From assembly GCA_036346405.1 (NCBI GenBank), contig CM070550.1, positions 10,450,115-10,514,114 on the forward strand: a stretch of 64,000 nucleotides of DNA. The letters are read 5' to 3'. Within the stretch, counting starts at the first letter, position 1. Every line of letters begins with the position of its first letter. This stretch comes from Phyllostachys edulis. Taxonomy: Eukaryota; Streptophyta; Magnoliopsida; Poales; Poaceae. Of this stretch, positions 34,908 to 47,189 are shown one piece after another. Under the pieces are notes generated by a model. That model had not been told where the DNA came from, ran no database searches, and worked only from the letters and a program-made list of their open reading frames with translations. The translations under genes and the position numbers were made by a program.

Positions 34908-36678
34908 GGGGCGATGGGTTCGACGTTGACGGGAGGCGGGCGTTGGTGGGAATGCTTCAAAGTCGTCGTCGCCGTGGGTTTCTATGAGGGGTGGGGGGTT
35001 TTGGAGTCTTGGGGCACGGCCGGCGCGGCTTTTTTCTCTCTCTCCTATTTGGATTTTGTGTGTGTTATGGGGATAACCGGATAAGGGCCCACTTGCATAG
35101 GGATCGATGGGTGCTGATCTGGCCATCAGCCACGCTGGCTGGCTAACACCCAAAAGGGGAAGATAAATCCAATTTTTTATGTGTTGATATTGATTCTAGT
35201 TGCCCCGGTGCTATCTCTAGGTCCAATTTTCTTGCTGTGGTCATAGTTAACCTTGTAGAGCTCTCAACCTTGTAAAGCTCTCACAACAGTTTTAGAAATT
35301 GGATTGGATCGACGGCTCCAACGGGAAAACAGAACCAGTTGGCGTGAGCTGATGGGATGATTTTGTTTGATTGCTTAGATAGGATGGTATTGGATGGTTC
35401 GAGATTTTGTTTGGTTAGTTGAATTGGATGATCCCACAATTTTACATTTCTTTTTTTTTTCACTTTTCTTTTCTCCGCTGACAGCTTCTCTCCCATCCCC
35501 ATTTTCATTTCTTCTCTCCCATTCCCATGGCGCCGCTCCTCCTCCTCCTGGCTCGGTTGGCGCCCGGATGCCCGACGTCGCCACCTCCTCCTCCTCCTGG
35601 CTCGGCTACCGGATGTCACAGGCCTCTCCTAGCGTCTCCTCCCAGTCGCCTCTAGCTCCCGACGCCTCCTCCAGCCCAGATGCTGGGCGCGCCCCTCCTC
35701 CTCCTCCGCGTCGCCTCCCGGCTCGCGGCTTCTGTCTTCCCTCTTCTCCGGCCAGCTCGGCCACACGGCATTACGCGCTTAGGACGCCAGCGTCACGCGT
35801 TAAGTTCTTGCTTGCGTCTTGGCGCCACGCCCTAACCGCCATGAGGCGAACGAGTTGGTTCGATGATTTTTGCCGTATCACGCGATGCAGCATCTCATCC
35901 GAATATTCCCTTTTTTTTCGATGAGTTCATCCGGGATGAATCCATCCCATTCATCCATCCAAACACATGAACGATCCCAAAAATTGGATGGGATCATCCC
36001 ATACACCATCATCCATCCATCCAAACACATCCTAACATGCCCTGGCAAGCAGGAGGCAAAGCAAGGCCATTCGGCACCACCATCCAGTTGGCTTTGGCTA
36101 CAGCAGCATCGCACGGGGTGCAACTTCATCACGGAGTTCGTGATAAGCCCCCGCCCTTAGTCGCATTTCATGGTGCATAACTGCATAGCACCACGGTTCA
36201 ATTCGCCCTATGTTGGCTGCCACAACGGTGATTAGGGCTGTACAGACTGGGTTTGTTAACCCGTGTCGCGTACCTTTGAAGCCCAACGGATGGCACGAGC
36301 TAACAAACACGACTCAACGGATGGCACGCCAAGCCTCGTCAACGTGGCACAACGGTCAATCGTGCTGCACAGCTGCAGGTGAATCGAAGTCGGCGTGGCC
36401 GCCCCCAGAAGCCGGATTTGCTCAGTAGTTCACCGCCCGTGTCGGTGTCGGCCGGCCGGCCGGGCCCCGCCAAGGCGTCATCCCGCATTCCCGCTGCCGA
36501 ACCCACCACCATCTCATCTCATCTCAGGTTCGGGACCGTCTCAACTTCCGCGTCCGGTCCGTCTCCACTCCCACTCGCCCACTCCCCCACCCCACTTCCC
36601 TTCTTTAAGCGCCGCGCCGTCCCGTCGACACGACTCGCCTCTCCCCATCGCGACCGAACCTGCCACCCTCGCACGGCG
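34908..36678. other. Divergent spacer between GT8-like and DUF1068 genes, with Tourist-like debris
   Basis: 34,908-35,300 would hold the GT8-like promoter; no clear TATA box was seen. From about 35,340 to 36,036 the sequence ends in CCATCCAAACACATCC and holds GGATGG/CCATCC repeats and a C-rich core, like the PIF/Harbinger element at 58,242. No matched TSD was found, so a degenerate Tourist-like insertion is only likely. 36,040-36,678 is C-rich upstream DNA of the DUF1068 gene, with a CT-rich leader. Confidence 0.45.
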
Positions 36679-39079
36679 ATGGCGGGCGGCTCCTCCTCCT
36701 CCTCGTTGTGGGGCCCGAGCCCCGCGGCGGTGACCGCGCTGGTGGCGCTTCTCGGCCTCGGCCTTGCCGGCTACATCGTCGGCCCGCCGCTCTACTGGCA
36801 CGTCGCCGAGGCGCTCGGCCGCTCGCCGGCCGCCTGCCCCGCCTGCGACTGCGACTGCGACGCGCGCCCGCTGCTCTCCCTCCCCGAAGGTCCGTGTCGG
36901 TGCCCCCAGTTAAACCAGATCTTGTTGCACCGCAGGAGCTTTTCGGATCTTGGCGCGCCCGCTCATTGGATACGACAATGCTCTTCTTTTATATGCTTTT
37001 GTCGTGTGACTTCTGTCTGAAGAGTGAGCAATGCGTTTCTTGTCCCTGGCCTTATTACATACTGTAAGGATTAAGACACGGTGCGACTTATTGGATGATA
37101 GGTTGACAACTTAAGATAGATTCGGAGATCTGTAGAATTGTTTAGGATATGTCTAGGTTTCTTGATGTTATTTCGGCTCGCAAGCATAAATAGATTTGCA
37201 GCCTCAATTGTTCAATCCATATGCACCAGATTTTCTTTGTGTGTTGGGCTTGTTATGACTGAACTATTACAACCTTAAGACATAGGCTACAAATTGGGGA
37301 AAACCAAGATGTTTTGAGTTACCTAGAACCTCAATTAGTTTGTACTGGATTAATTCAGTGTGTTCACTGAACAAGATAGAGTTGAACATATGACATGACG
37401 TGATACTAATAATGTCCATCTTGCCTTGTTGCTATTACATATGGGTTTTACAAGATAAGTTACTCTGCTAAAATTCGGCATCATATGGCTTTTTCTGTTC
37501 CTGCTGTTGTAGTTTGATGCAGCGACACAAGTGTCAAATTGACTACCTTTCCTAGGAAATGAAATACCCATAATAGATGGAAAGCATCCGTTTGTATTGG
37601 CCTGATACTGAATTTTAACTCGTTTTGTACTATCTTGCAGCAGTGCCTTGGCCTGACTAGTTTTTTTACTATCTTTATGTTTGGTGGTCATTATAAACAT
37701 AGTCGAGAGTAATAAGGTTTTGTTTGGCCTATCTGGACTGGAGCCTGGAGATTATCCAATTGCCTAGCTTATGATGTGGCTTAACCTTTCAAATCTTGCA
37801 AGTCACCTCCCACAGGCTTCTGCTTATGTGGGGGTTTCTATGTTGAAGGATGGCTCTAGCATATGGAATAAGCCCGAAAACAAGTAGCCTGTTTGGCTTG
37901 CTTCATCTTAAGAGCCCATGAGCTGAACATGAAGTTAGGCTACATAAGCTGTAAGTGAGATAGCAAAATAAGTGACAAGTCACCAAATTGGTATTAGCAA
38001 TATGCCCGTTTCAGCAAGATAAAACCTGTGTACCACTGGCACCCGCTGAGTTAGTAAATCAAGTAAAACATAGCATCTGCAGAATGACTTGATGGTAACA
38101 AAGCAAAATATACAAATGTTAACTCCTTAACTATGCCAAACAATGGTTCTCCAGTTCTATCAATTGAAAGAGCTTTGTAAGTTTGTATTACCTGAAAAAG
38201 AATATCATCTGTTGACCTTTTTTTCTTCCAAATTACGATGATCATGACAAGTCCGGATAATTTTGTGCATGTACCGTAGCTATACAGAGATCCCAAACCA
38301 GCTTTACCGACAATTTTTTCTTTATGTGCATCCCGAATGTGGCAGTGCCCTTTAGGTTTCTCCTGTAACAAGTATTTAAGACTTCTGTCAATATACTTCA
38401 GCATATTGCGTTGTATTGACAAATAATTTAAACCATCTAGCTGCTCGTTTGTGTATCTATGAAGTGCAACAAGAATGGGATGCTTAAGAGTATTCAGAAT
38501 TCAGTATTGTCTTAATAAAGTCCGTAGGATCTATCTTGGAAGTTACACTTTATTTTCTCTGCACTAACTCCATGATATCGTATAAGCATTATCTTGTCGA
38601 GAAACATAGGTACTTCGTTTTGTCTATGCTTAGGGTAAGCATGACAAATGAAGCACCCATGGACATTTATCTTCAATAGTCATGTTTTACAATTGTTCAA
38701 TGACTGTTCTTACTGATTGTGCCTGCACTTGATGTTTCCAGACTGTTCCAAACAATTCAAGAAGGTTAGGGGCCGTGCATCTAGTGAAGAAACAGAGAAG
38801 AGTTTCACGGAGCTACTTGTAGAAGAACTGAAGCAGCGAGAAGAGGAGGCAACACAAGCTCAGCAACAAGCTGATGTAAAACTGCTTGAGGCAAAAAAAT
38901 TGGCTTCACAGTATCAAAAGGAGGCTGACAAATGCAGTTCAGGTATGGATACATGTGAAGAAGCTAGGGAAAAGTCAGCGGAGGCATTGCCCGAACAACA
39001 GAAACTGACTGCTCTATGGGAGGAAAGGGCTCGGGAATTAGGATGGAAGCCTGGGAATACTAAACCACACCGGAAGTAG
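36679..39079 (+). CDS. DUF1068 family protein, 2 exons, 182 aa
   Basis: Exon 1 is 36,679-36,889 and exon 2 is 38,742-39,079 (stop TAG), with a phase 1 intron of 1,852 bases. The start ATG opens MAGGSSSSSLWG. Residues 17-40 (about VTALVALLGLGLAGYIVGPPLYWH) form a hydrophobic signal anchor, followed by a Cys-rich stalk CPACDCDCDARPLL and, in exon 2, a charged coiled-coil: ELLVEELKQREEEAT, LLEAKKLASQYQKEADKC, CEEAREKSAEAL, ending KLTALWEERARELGW. This order matches the plant DUF1068 family. That family has no assigned biochemical role as far as I know; membrane anchoring and coiled-coil dimerisation are inferred. Exon 2 carries almost the whole coiled coil in a single exon. Confidence 0.9.
36890..38741 (+). 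other. Intron of the DUF1068 gene
   Basis: Donor GAAG|GTCCGT and acceptor TTTCCAG|ACT. It contains no repeat that I recognise. An open frame on the minus strand (38,051-38,422) has no known motif and is not supported as a gene. Confidence 0.75.
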
Positions 39080-40193
39080 TAATGAACACTAGCGGATGGA
39101 GATGGACACGACATATCAAGCAACAGAGATCTCATTCCAAATACGCTCCTCGAAGAGGGTGAAATTATAGACACGAAGGGTTTCCCTTTCGGTGACCTCA
39201 CCCCCTTTTGCACTGCCATGAGCATCCTTGTCCATAGTTAATTTATATTCAGTTTGTAGTATACTTCCATTGCTGTTTGCGAGCATTGTGTTAAAATGGT
39301 CATAGGATGACACTTGTCCACTTGTCGGTCTTGGGGATTATCGGTTTTTGTCTATGAATGATGGTAAGTAGAAACCCTTCTTGGCGCGTGGAGTTGGACA
39401 TGTGCCACTGTGATTAGGACAAAGAAAAGGCTGGAGGTAGAATCCATGGAGATTTAGTTAATAGTTGCAAGAATGGAAGCAACAATTTGATGACAAAGTT
39501 TGTTATACCTATTGTAGAGTATCCTGTCATATAATACAAAATCACCGCATAAGGTAGAGAGCACTAATTAAATTATTGTTCAATCAGGAAGTTTTGTACA
39601 CAAAAAAAAACGGTTATAATGAAACCAATTTGCAAAACACTGTCATCAAAATGGCAAGAGATTTTTTCTTATATGTAAGATTCTTGTCCACAAAGAAAAC
39701 AGCCAAATTCACAGTATACCTATATAGAAAAGATACATCAATAAGAAGAAGCAGAAGTATGGCAGATATAACAACGACAGTGAAATATTTACCTACCATG
39801 CAACAACAACATCGACACTGTAATGCTTGCGAGAAGCTATTATAAGAAGACTTTGAACAACAGCTATGCACCATGCAAGCATCTTAATAAACCTAACATG
39901 AATTAAAAAAAAAACATATAATTAGCCATCTTATGAGTGTAGTATTTCACAGATGGGATGAAGTTAAGACAAGAATGCAACAATAATAATAATATGTCAA
40001 AACCTCACCATGTATTTCCATACTTATGATATGTTATGACAAAGACGAGAGTGAAAATCACGTGGGATGAAAATATCAAGTCACCACATCCGTAAATTAC
40101 TCCTCTTGGGACTATGGTCAAGCAATACAACATACTTAAGCTATTTGTACATAAAAATGAGTAGCAGTTCAAATTCATGAGTTAAAGAATGTA
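39080..40193 (+). other. 3' flank of DUF1068, no gene seen
   Basis: AT-rich host DNA continues to the left TSD of the gag-only element. Stops are frequent in all frames, and no repeat is recognised. Confidence 0.5.
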
Positions 40194-41448
40194 TGTTAGA
40201 CCATGTGGTTAGGTCTAGTATATTTTAGTTGATGAATAATCGACAATGTTGGGTACTAATGTTATTTAAGGCATGTGGTATGTGTGAACTTATGTCGGTC
40301 AAGTTGAAAAGAACTTGTGTCGGAAAAGATGGTGTTTTGGTCTTTGCATGTGCAGGGTAACTCGGAGGCGATCGTGGTCTACAGCGATGACCGGGAGATG
40401 GCTTGGTGCGAAGTCATGGTCCAGAGGGTCGAGGATGCTGGAGGAGACGGTCGGGCTCGAGCTGGGGCGCACGGAGATCAAAGATGGATGATGCGTGTTG
40501 GAGCTACGGAGGTGCGGTCTGGAGGTTACGACATGTGACAATTTTGGGGTGTCCAAAATTGGTTGTGTAATCTGGTGTAAAAGGCCACGTATTGGGCCCT
40601 AGGACTTTAGTAGACCGTACATGGGTGATTATGTGCAAACGCTAGAAGGCCTGTTAGGGATTCTAAATTTATTACTCACGTGTATGAGTTGTAGGATATA
40701 AGTAGCCGGCGGGTTACGCAGAAAAGGTGAGATACGTCTGGTGGCGGCGGGGGCTTTTGGTTGTGCGAGTGCTGCCGCATGAGAACAGAGAGCTTATCTC
40801 GGTCAGAAGTTTCAAGACTTTTGCCGTATGCCATCTCCGAGAAGAAAATAAAGGGTGAAGCAGTTTGTGCCGTGCTTTTGCTTGTCTAGAAAGAATTCAT
40901 GCATGCAGCCATCTAGGGTGTGACGTGAGACATTCTTTTTCTTTTCGATGGCTGTACAACCTGATGGTGACTGGCGGCTGGTGAGATTAGGACTGGTGGT
41001 TTCTTGATCTTTTCTCACGTGGAGACGCTGGCGGAGTTCAAGGTGCTGGTGGCGTGGAAAATCAGGATTAGCGGTGACTGTCACATGCGGCTGTGCATAC
41101 GCATACGAGGCTTTGATTGCTAGTGTGCTAGTTGTTTTTGCTGCCGTGCTTTTGCGTTTCTGTTCGTGCGAGACACGAGGCAACCGAGTGCTTGGAATCT
41201 GTAGCGTGCGACGCCTGCGCCCTGCGCTTCATCGTGCGGGTGTGCCATCCATCCATCGCCATCTCCAGAGCCAGGCGATAGCGATAGGCTGGACGAGGCC
41301 GAGCGTGACGTAAGACAAGATTGCTTTTTGTTGGTGGTTTTTGTCGACTCTATTCAACACTACTGGTTGAAAGATTTTAGGGTGCGAAAAATCGTCCACA
41401 ATCATTCACCCTCCTCCCTCCCCTCTGATTGTCATTAACAATCCTACA
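40194..41448 (+). repeat. 5' LTR of gag-only element (1,255 bp)
   Basis: It starts TGTTAGACC and ends CCTACA at the PBS spacer AG. It shares the whole length with 44,912-46,160, apart from small indels. Confidence 0.95.
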
Positions 41449-41450
41449 AG

Positions 41451-41464
41451 TGGTATCAAAGTGG
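41451..41464 (+). other. PBS of gag-only element
   Basis: TGGTATCAAAGTGG, two bases after the LTR. It is close to the initiator-Met PBS TGGTATCAGAGC; this variant is common among copia elements. Confidence 0.9.
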
Positions 41465-41469
41465 GTTGT

Positions 41470-43505
41470 TATGACGTCAAAGAGGTATGTAAATCGTTCC
41501 ACATGCTAGATGGTACTAATTTTGCTTTTTGGAAGTATCGTATGCAAACTTATATTGAGGCTCAAGGTAATGATGTTTGGAATAAGGTTTTTAGACCTTA
41601 TGAGGTTCTTGTTCCTGTTACTAATCTAAATAAAACAGATGTTGATTTAAATGCTTAAGCTCATAACTTGTTATTTTAAGGAATTTCTCGCAAAGAATTT
41701 GATCGTGTAGCTCATATTAATTCTACGCACTTAATATGGAAAACTCTTTGCGATTATCATGAAGGAACCACTAAAATTAAGAAAGTGCGTAAAAATCTTT
41801 ATCAAAAAGAATATTCTGATTTTGCTATGAAGCCTGGTGAAGCTATTGATGATCTTTTTTCTCGCTTTGAAAAAATATTGAGTAATTTGCGCGATGTTAA
41901 TGTTATTCCTACCGATGAAGATAATACAACTAAAATTTTGAGATCTTTAGGTTCTGAGTGGTTGATGGTTGTCACAACTATCAATCAAACTGTCAGATAC
42001 TTTAATCATGGATGATCTTTTCTCTAGATTGAAAACCTATGAGATGGAAGCTTTGCCATCTAAGATTGATAAACCTTTATCTTTAGCACTTGTGACTAAC
42101 CCCGTGCAAGCTACTTCGTCGAGTTCTTTTCTTGTGCCTGCTTTGTCTTCTTTTTCAGAGGAACAGTTCGAACAGCTCCCTGAAGAGGATTTGGTGTTGA
42201 TCTCCTCACGGGCATACAAGGCACTCAACAACATGAGGATGAGAAAGTGAGGTGGTGTGTCAAGTTCGATCAAGTGCTATGAGTGTGACAATCTAGGTCA
42301 CATTAAGATGGAGTGTCCCAAGCTCAAGGGAAAGGTGATCAAGGAAGACAAGAATTATCATCGTCGGTCATCCAAGAACAACAACATAAAGGGTGACAAT
42401 TTCCGTCGGAAATTAGTTGAAAAGTTTCTTTCGGCTATCGAGCATCTTGATTTGAGTGATGTGGAATATGAGAGTTGCGACGACCACGACCACGACAATG
42501 ATGATGCTAAAGGTAAGAAGAAGAACAATGACGACTTCACGGGCATGTGCTTCATGGAAAGAAACAACAACGACGACGACGATGATAGTGATCCCGATGA
42601 GGCTGATCCCGATGAGGCAAGACCATCATATGATGAGCTTGAAGATGGTTTGATTAAATTTGCTATTGAATTGAAAAAGACAAAAAAGAAACTGAGAGAA
42701 AATAATTGTCTCGTTGAAAGCTTAACTTCTGAAATTGATAGACTTAGAGCTTCTATTTTTGATGATGAATTTTGTGAGTCTTGCCAAGTTTTACACTCTG
42801 AGTTGGAGACTGCTAAAACAATTAATGCATCAATCTTGATTCAACTTAGGGATGTAACTGCTAAACTTGATGAACTAAGATTGGCACATGATTCTTATCA
42901 TGAAAAGTTAAAACTTGCAAATAATGAAATTGAAAAGCTCAAGTTTAGTTCCCCTACATGTTTAGAGTCAAGTATTTCAAATGTTCAATCTAAAACTTTC
43001 ACTAATTGTGAATTGCTAGAAGCTAGACTTAATTCTTCTCAGGAATCTATTAAATGAATGCTTTATCATGAGACTTTCTTGCACTAATTGTCCTAAGCTT
43101 AGCATAGAGATAGAAGCTCTGACTAGACAACTTAATGATTTTGCTAAAAAAGATAGATTGATTCAGTCTAGTGCTTCTAAGAACCTTGTGAATGAACCGG
43201 TTAAATGAACAACTTGTCCCACTTTAACTAAAGAAAATGAGTACCTTAAGGACACCTTAGAGAGATTTTCTTTTGGTAAGAAAAAAATGCATATGATTCT
43301 AGACAAGTCAAAACTAAGTGTCAAAAATACTTGTATAGGATTTAATGCTGCTAATTATGCCAAGAATAATCCACCTAAGATAGTTAAGGTCATTGGAAGT
43401 GGGCTGATCGAAACAAAAGGTGAGCCTCATAAAACTGTATTTAAATCTGCTGGTTTTGTGCAAAGCTTTTCTGCTAATGTTGTAGGTGCTAGCTCATCAT
43501 CTTAA
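41470..43505 (+). pseudogene. gag: Gag of non-autonomous copia-type element
   Basis: The opening section reads LDGTNFAFWKYRMQTYIE (copia gag, UBN2-like) and, after a stop, THLIWKTLCDYHEG-like and DDLFSRFEKILSNLR. The zinc knuckle CYECDNLGHIKMEC is at 42,272-42,315. A long acidic stretch (Asp-rich, 42,470-42,620) precedes a coiled-coil region (KKTKKKLREN through LKLANNEIEKLK). A second Cys-rich frame runs from 43,080. Stops or shifts at about 41,480, 41,657, 42,000-42,030, 42,249, 43,057 and 43,205 break it. The order is typical for gag plus a coiled-coil tail; no pol follows. Confidence 0.8.
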
Positions 43506-44900
43506 ATGAATTTTAATTATGTTAAATTTCATTGCACCTATTGTGGTAGAGATGGACACTTGCATGAATTTTGCTATAGGTGTGTTAAGAAAGAGAAAAA
43601 AAGGAAAGATTGAATGCCTCAAGATAAAAACGTGCAACCTCTTTTGTTGTCCCTAGAACTAACGCGAAAGCTATGTTTTTAGAGGACTTTCATGACAACT
43701 TTAAATCTATTTCATGTACTAGTTTGGGATTTAATTCACATAATTCGCGTTCTGATCGCGCATGCACACGTGGTTCTGGTTCTAGTTTTGTTACCATTCC
43801 TCCATATCGTGTATCTCAGTACTGGATTTCTAGATCTTATTTGCAGAGTGAGTTGGGGGTGTGTCATCCAATAGGATTATTCTGAGTGGGAGCTTGTTGT
43901 TTAAAACTTCAGAAGCTTTGTTTATTATACTTGTCAAACAATTCATCAAGTCTAAGCCATTGAAATCAAATGAGGTGTAGAGCTCTCATTATCATATTTA
44001 CCCATGTGATGTGTGGCTTTGATCATGACTGATTATAATTATTTTGCCACATTTGAACTAAAGCATGACATAGCGGAATACTTTGACTAGATTGATTATA
44101 GTTAGTACCTTACGATGCTCATTGAAAAGGATTAGCTTGATTGTGAATCTTATTTTAAATCTTGGATATAAAGCTCGTATGTTTCTTATTGCAATCTTTT
44201 TATGTTCACTCAACTTGGCATGTTATAATAATAATGAGAAAGAGACAATTGAAAAGATGTATGCTTCAAGCATGCCACACACACACACACACACACAAGC
44301 ATGCCATCATTGAAAAGAAGTATGCTACAAGCATGCCACCATTGAAAAGAAGTATGCTACAAGCATGCCACATGCTTAAGAATTGAAAGTGGAGCAATAG
44401 GTTATTACATGAGACTACTAGCTCGTCTAGATTTAAAGTTTACTTCACTTTTAGGCTTTAACTTTTTATTATGATATCTCATTGTGCTCTTTATAATCGA
44501 TTTGGTCATTGTTGAGATGCCTGTCATAAATTTAAATTGCTTAATCATTCTAAATACTTGTTTTGACTTTGCTATATGGTATATAACTTTATATGATCTA
44601 GATAGCTCTACTTAAAAAAGATGGCTTGGTTAATTTACTAAATCAATGTGAAGTGACTTGGATAATCTACAAAGCTTCTTCATTTTTACTCTCCTTGCTC
44701 CTTTGTTTTAGAATTATTCTTTCTCTGCAGTTCTTGATATTTACATTGCCAAAGGGGAAGAAAAATAGGAGAAATTTGCTTCCTTTGTGTCGAGGGGGAG
44801 TTTTTCAGCTATGGTTTTGAAGTGTTTGCTTTCTTTTCGCAAATTTCTTTTCTTTCAAAAATTCAACTCTCGTTTCTGAAGTATTGTCAATGTATTCATC
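43506..44900 (+). other. Non-coding internal region of gag-only element
   Basis: It lies where pol would be in an autonomous element but has no RT or integrase motif in any frame. It holds a (CA) microsatellite at 44,277-44,297 and a short tandem repeat around ATTGAAAAGAAGTATGCTAC (44,250-44,370). Confidence 0.75.
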
Positions 44901-44911
44901 AAGGGGGAGAT
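44901..44911 (+). other. Polypurine tract of gag-only element
   Basis: AAGGGGGAGAT directly before the 3' LTR. Confidence 0.85.
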
Positions 44912-46160
44912 TGTTAGACCATGTGGCAAGGTCTAGTATATTTTTGTTGATGAATAATTGACAATATTGGGTACTGATGTTATTTGAGGTGTGTGGTATA
45001 TGCGGACTTATGTCGGTCAAGTTGAAAAGAACTTATGCCAAAAAAAAGATGGTGTTTTGGTCTTTACATGTGCAGGGTAACTCGGAGGCGATCGTGGTCT
45101 ACAGCGATGATCGAGAGATGGCTTGGTACGAAGTCATGGTCCAGAGGGTCGAGGATACTGGAGGAGACGGTTGGGCTCGAGTTGGGGCGCGCGGAGATCA
45201 AATATGGATGATGCGTGTTGGAGCTACAAAGGTACGGTCCGGAAACTACGATATGTGACAATTTTGGGGTGTCCAAAATTAGTTGTGTAATCTGGTGTAA
45301 AAGCCCACGTATTGGGCCCTAACACTTTGGTGGACCGTACGTGGGTGATTATGTACAAACGCTAGAAGGCCCGCTAGGGATTCTAGGTTTACTGCTCACG
45401 TGTATGAGCTGTAGGATATTAGTAGCCGACGGGTTACACAGAAAAGGTGAGTTATGTCTGGCGGCGGTGGGGGCTTTTGGTTGTGCGAGTGCTGCCGCAT
45501 GAGAACAGAGAGCTTATCTCTGGCTGTAAGCCGACGCTTTTGCCAAGGCGTCATCTCCGAGAAGAAAATAAAGGGTGAAGTAGTTTGTGCCGTGCTTTTG
45601 CTTGCCTGGAAAGAGATCATGCATGCAGCCATCTAGGGTGTGACATGAGGCATGCTTTTTCTTTTGGGTGGCTGTACAACCTAATGGTGATAGGCGGCTG
45701 GTGAGATTAGGACTGGTGGTGGCTTGATCTTTTCTCACGTGGAGACGCTGGCGGAGTTCAAGTTTCTGGCGGTGTGGAAAATCAAGATCAGCGGCGAGTG
45801 TCATATGCGACTGTGCATGCACATATGAGGCTTTGATTGCTAGTGCGCTAGTTGTTTTTGCTACCGTGCTTTTGCGTTTCTGTTCATGCGCGACACGAGG
45901 CAACCGAGTGTATGGAATCTGTAGTGTGCGACGCCTACACCCTGCGCTTCATCGTGCGGGTGCGCCATCCATCCACCGCCATCTCCAGAGCCAGGTGGTA
46001 GTGATAGGCTGGATGAGGCCGAGCGTGACGTAAGACAAGATTGTTTTTTGTTGGTGGTTTTTGTCAACTCTATTCAACGTTGCTGGTTGAAAGATTTTAG
46101 GGTGCGAAAAATCATCCACAATCATTCACCCCCCCTCTGATTGTCATTAACGATCCTACA
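44912..46160 (+). repeat. 3' LTR of gag-only element (1,249 bp)
   Basis: It starts TGTTAGACC after the purine tract and ends CCTACA before the TSD ATGTA. Confidence 0.95.
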
Positions 46161-46165
46161 ATGTA

Positions 46166-47189
46166 GAAGTGACCTCTTACAATTAATAAGAAGCAAATCT
46201 GTAACAGTTTGAGGCGGTGGTAGCCTGGCAAGAGGTGAGCCATGCATTGGATAATGAATGTGTTCGTAAAAATATCATTATGAACAGAAGTTACAGCCCT
46301 AACAAGCCACCTTACCTCACGACAATGATAGTTAGATCCTAGAAGTTGTGTGGAATTAGAATGTGACTATCCGTAAGAATTGAGAAGACTAAAGAAACAC
46401 AAAACATAAAAATGCGCTATTCCCAATAAGTTGTACAGCACAAACGAAAGATATCAGCATATTACGTACAACAAAATTAAGAAAAATTGGGAATTGAGAC
46501 ACTTACACATAGGAAGGCGAGCACCCTGTGCCAAATAAGAACAGTGTAGAAGCACTTGGTTTGAAGGATGGAAGGATGAAATGTCCACTGCAAGGTAAAC
46601 AGCTTGTGGTTACAATGATCAAAGCTAAACTTATATGTAGGAGCATCATCCAGTTCAGGAAAAGAACTATAAGGAAGCCCCTTGTTTGCCAAACAGACGT
46701 TAGTGAATTGGTCAGATTGGGGAGAAATCCCAAATCATGTACTTTGCATAGGAAACACAACATTTGTATGCGGTTATTTAGATATCACAGGCTATGAAAT
46801 AAAGTGAACTTTCATATTTATATAGACAACCCGATTTCACATTATGTCATCATCAGGTTTCCAAGCATATGCAAATGAAATTGCAAAGAAACTAAGTCGA
46901 ATGGTGATTAGAAAGAACATAATAAATCAAATGGAATACTAATAAAGAAATTTACCAACACAAAGGAGAGTAAGACGAATGTAAACAAGGTCTCACTGAT
47001 GTAACCCCTTTCTTTTCCAAGCTCCTATAAGATGTTCAGCATAACCAAAATAAAATAAGAAAGCATTTGCAGGACTACGCATTTCTTCTCAAATAATCCG
47101 GAATGGAATTAGAAATTGGACTATCATTGTGCATACCAGAAGAATCATGAAGACTGGCCCATTCAGAGAACCTGACAATCTCAGCTACA
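46166..47189. other. No gene seen, possibly decayed MFP flank
   Basis: AT-rich, with stops in all frames. Minus-strand frames at 46,477-46,763 have no known motif. It may be old intron or 3' sequence of the pseudogene at 47,190. Confidence 0.4.

Larger units (their letters stand above)
40194..46160 (+). mobile_element. Non-autonomous gag-only Ty1/copia-type LTR element (TR-GAG-like), 5,967 bp
   Basis: LTRs 40,194-41,448 and 44,912-46,160 share the ends TGTTAGACCATGTGG...CCTACA. The target-site duplication ATGTA lies at 40,189-40,193 and 46,161-46,165. A PBS (TGGTATCAAAGTGG) follows the left LTR, and a purine tract AAGGGGGAGAT precedes the right one. The interior has only gag-like coding (41,470-43,505) and about 1.4 kb without any coding signal; I find no protease, integrase, RT or RNase H. 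The LTRs differ by scattered substitutions and a few indels, so the insertion is old. The gag is itself interrupted, so mobility must have come from another element. Confidence 0.9.

Noticed and set aside
35394..35924. Frame of 176 codons between the GT8-like and DUF1068 genes
   Set aside because: Ser/Pro-rich, lies in Tourist-like debris, and has no splice partners or motif.
38051..38422. Minus-strand frame of 123 codons in the DUF1068 intron
   Set aside because: A splice-like CAG lies upstream, but no domain is recognised and the frame includes chance stretches; not enough to call a captured gene.
40317..45258. A ~70-codon frame found in both LTR copies of the gag-only element (40,317-40,538 and 45,037-45,258)
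   Set aside because: Most differences between the two copies change amino acids, with no sign of purifying selection; it exists because the LTRs are duplicates.
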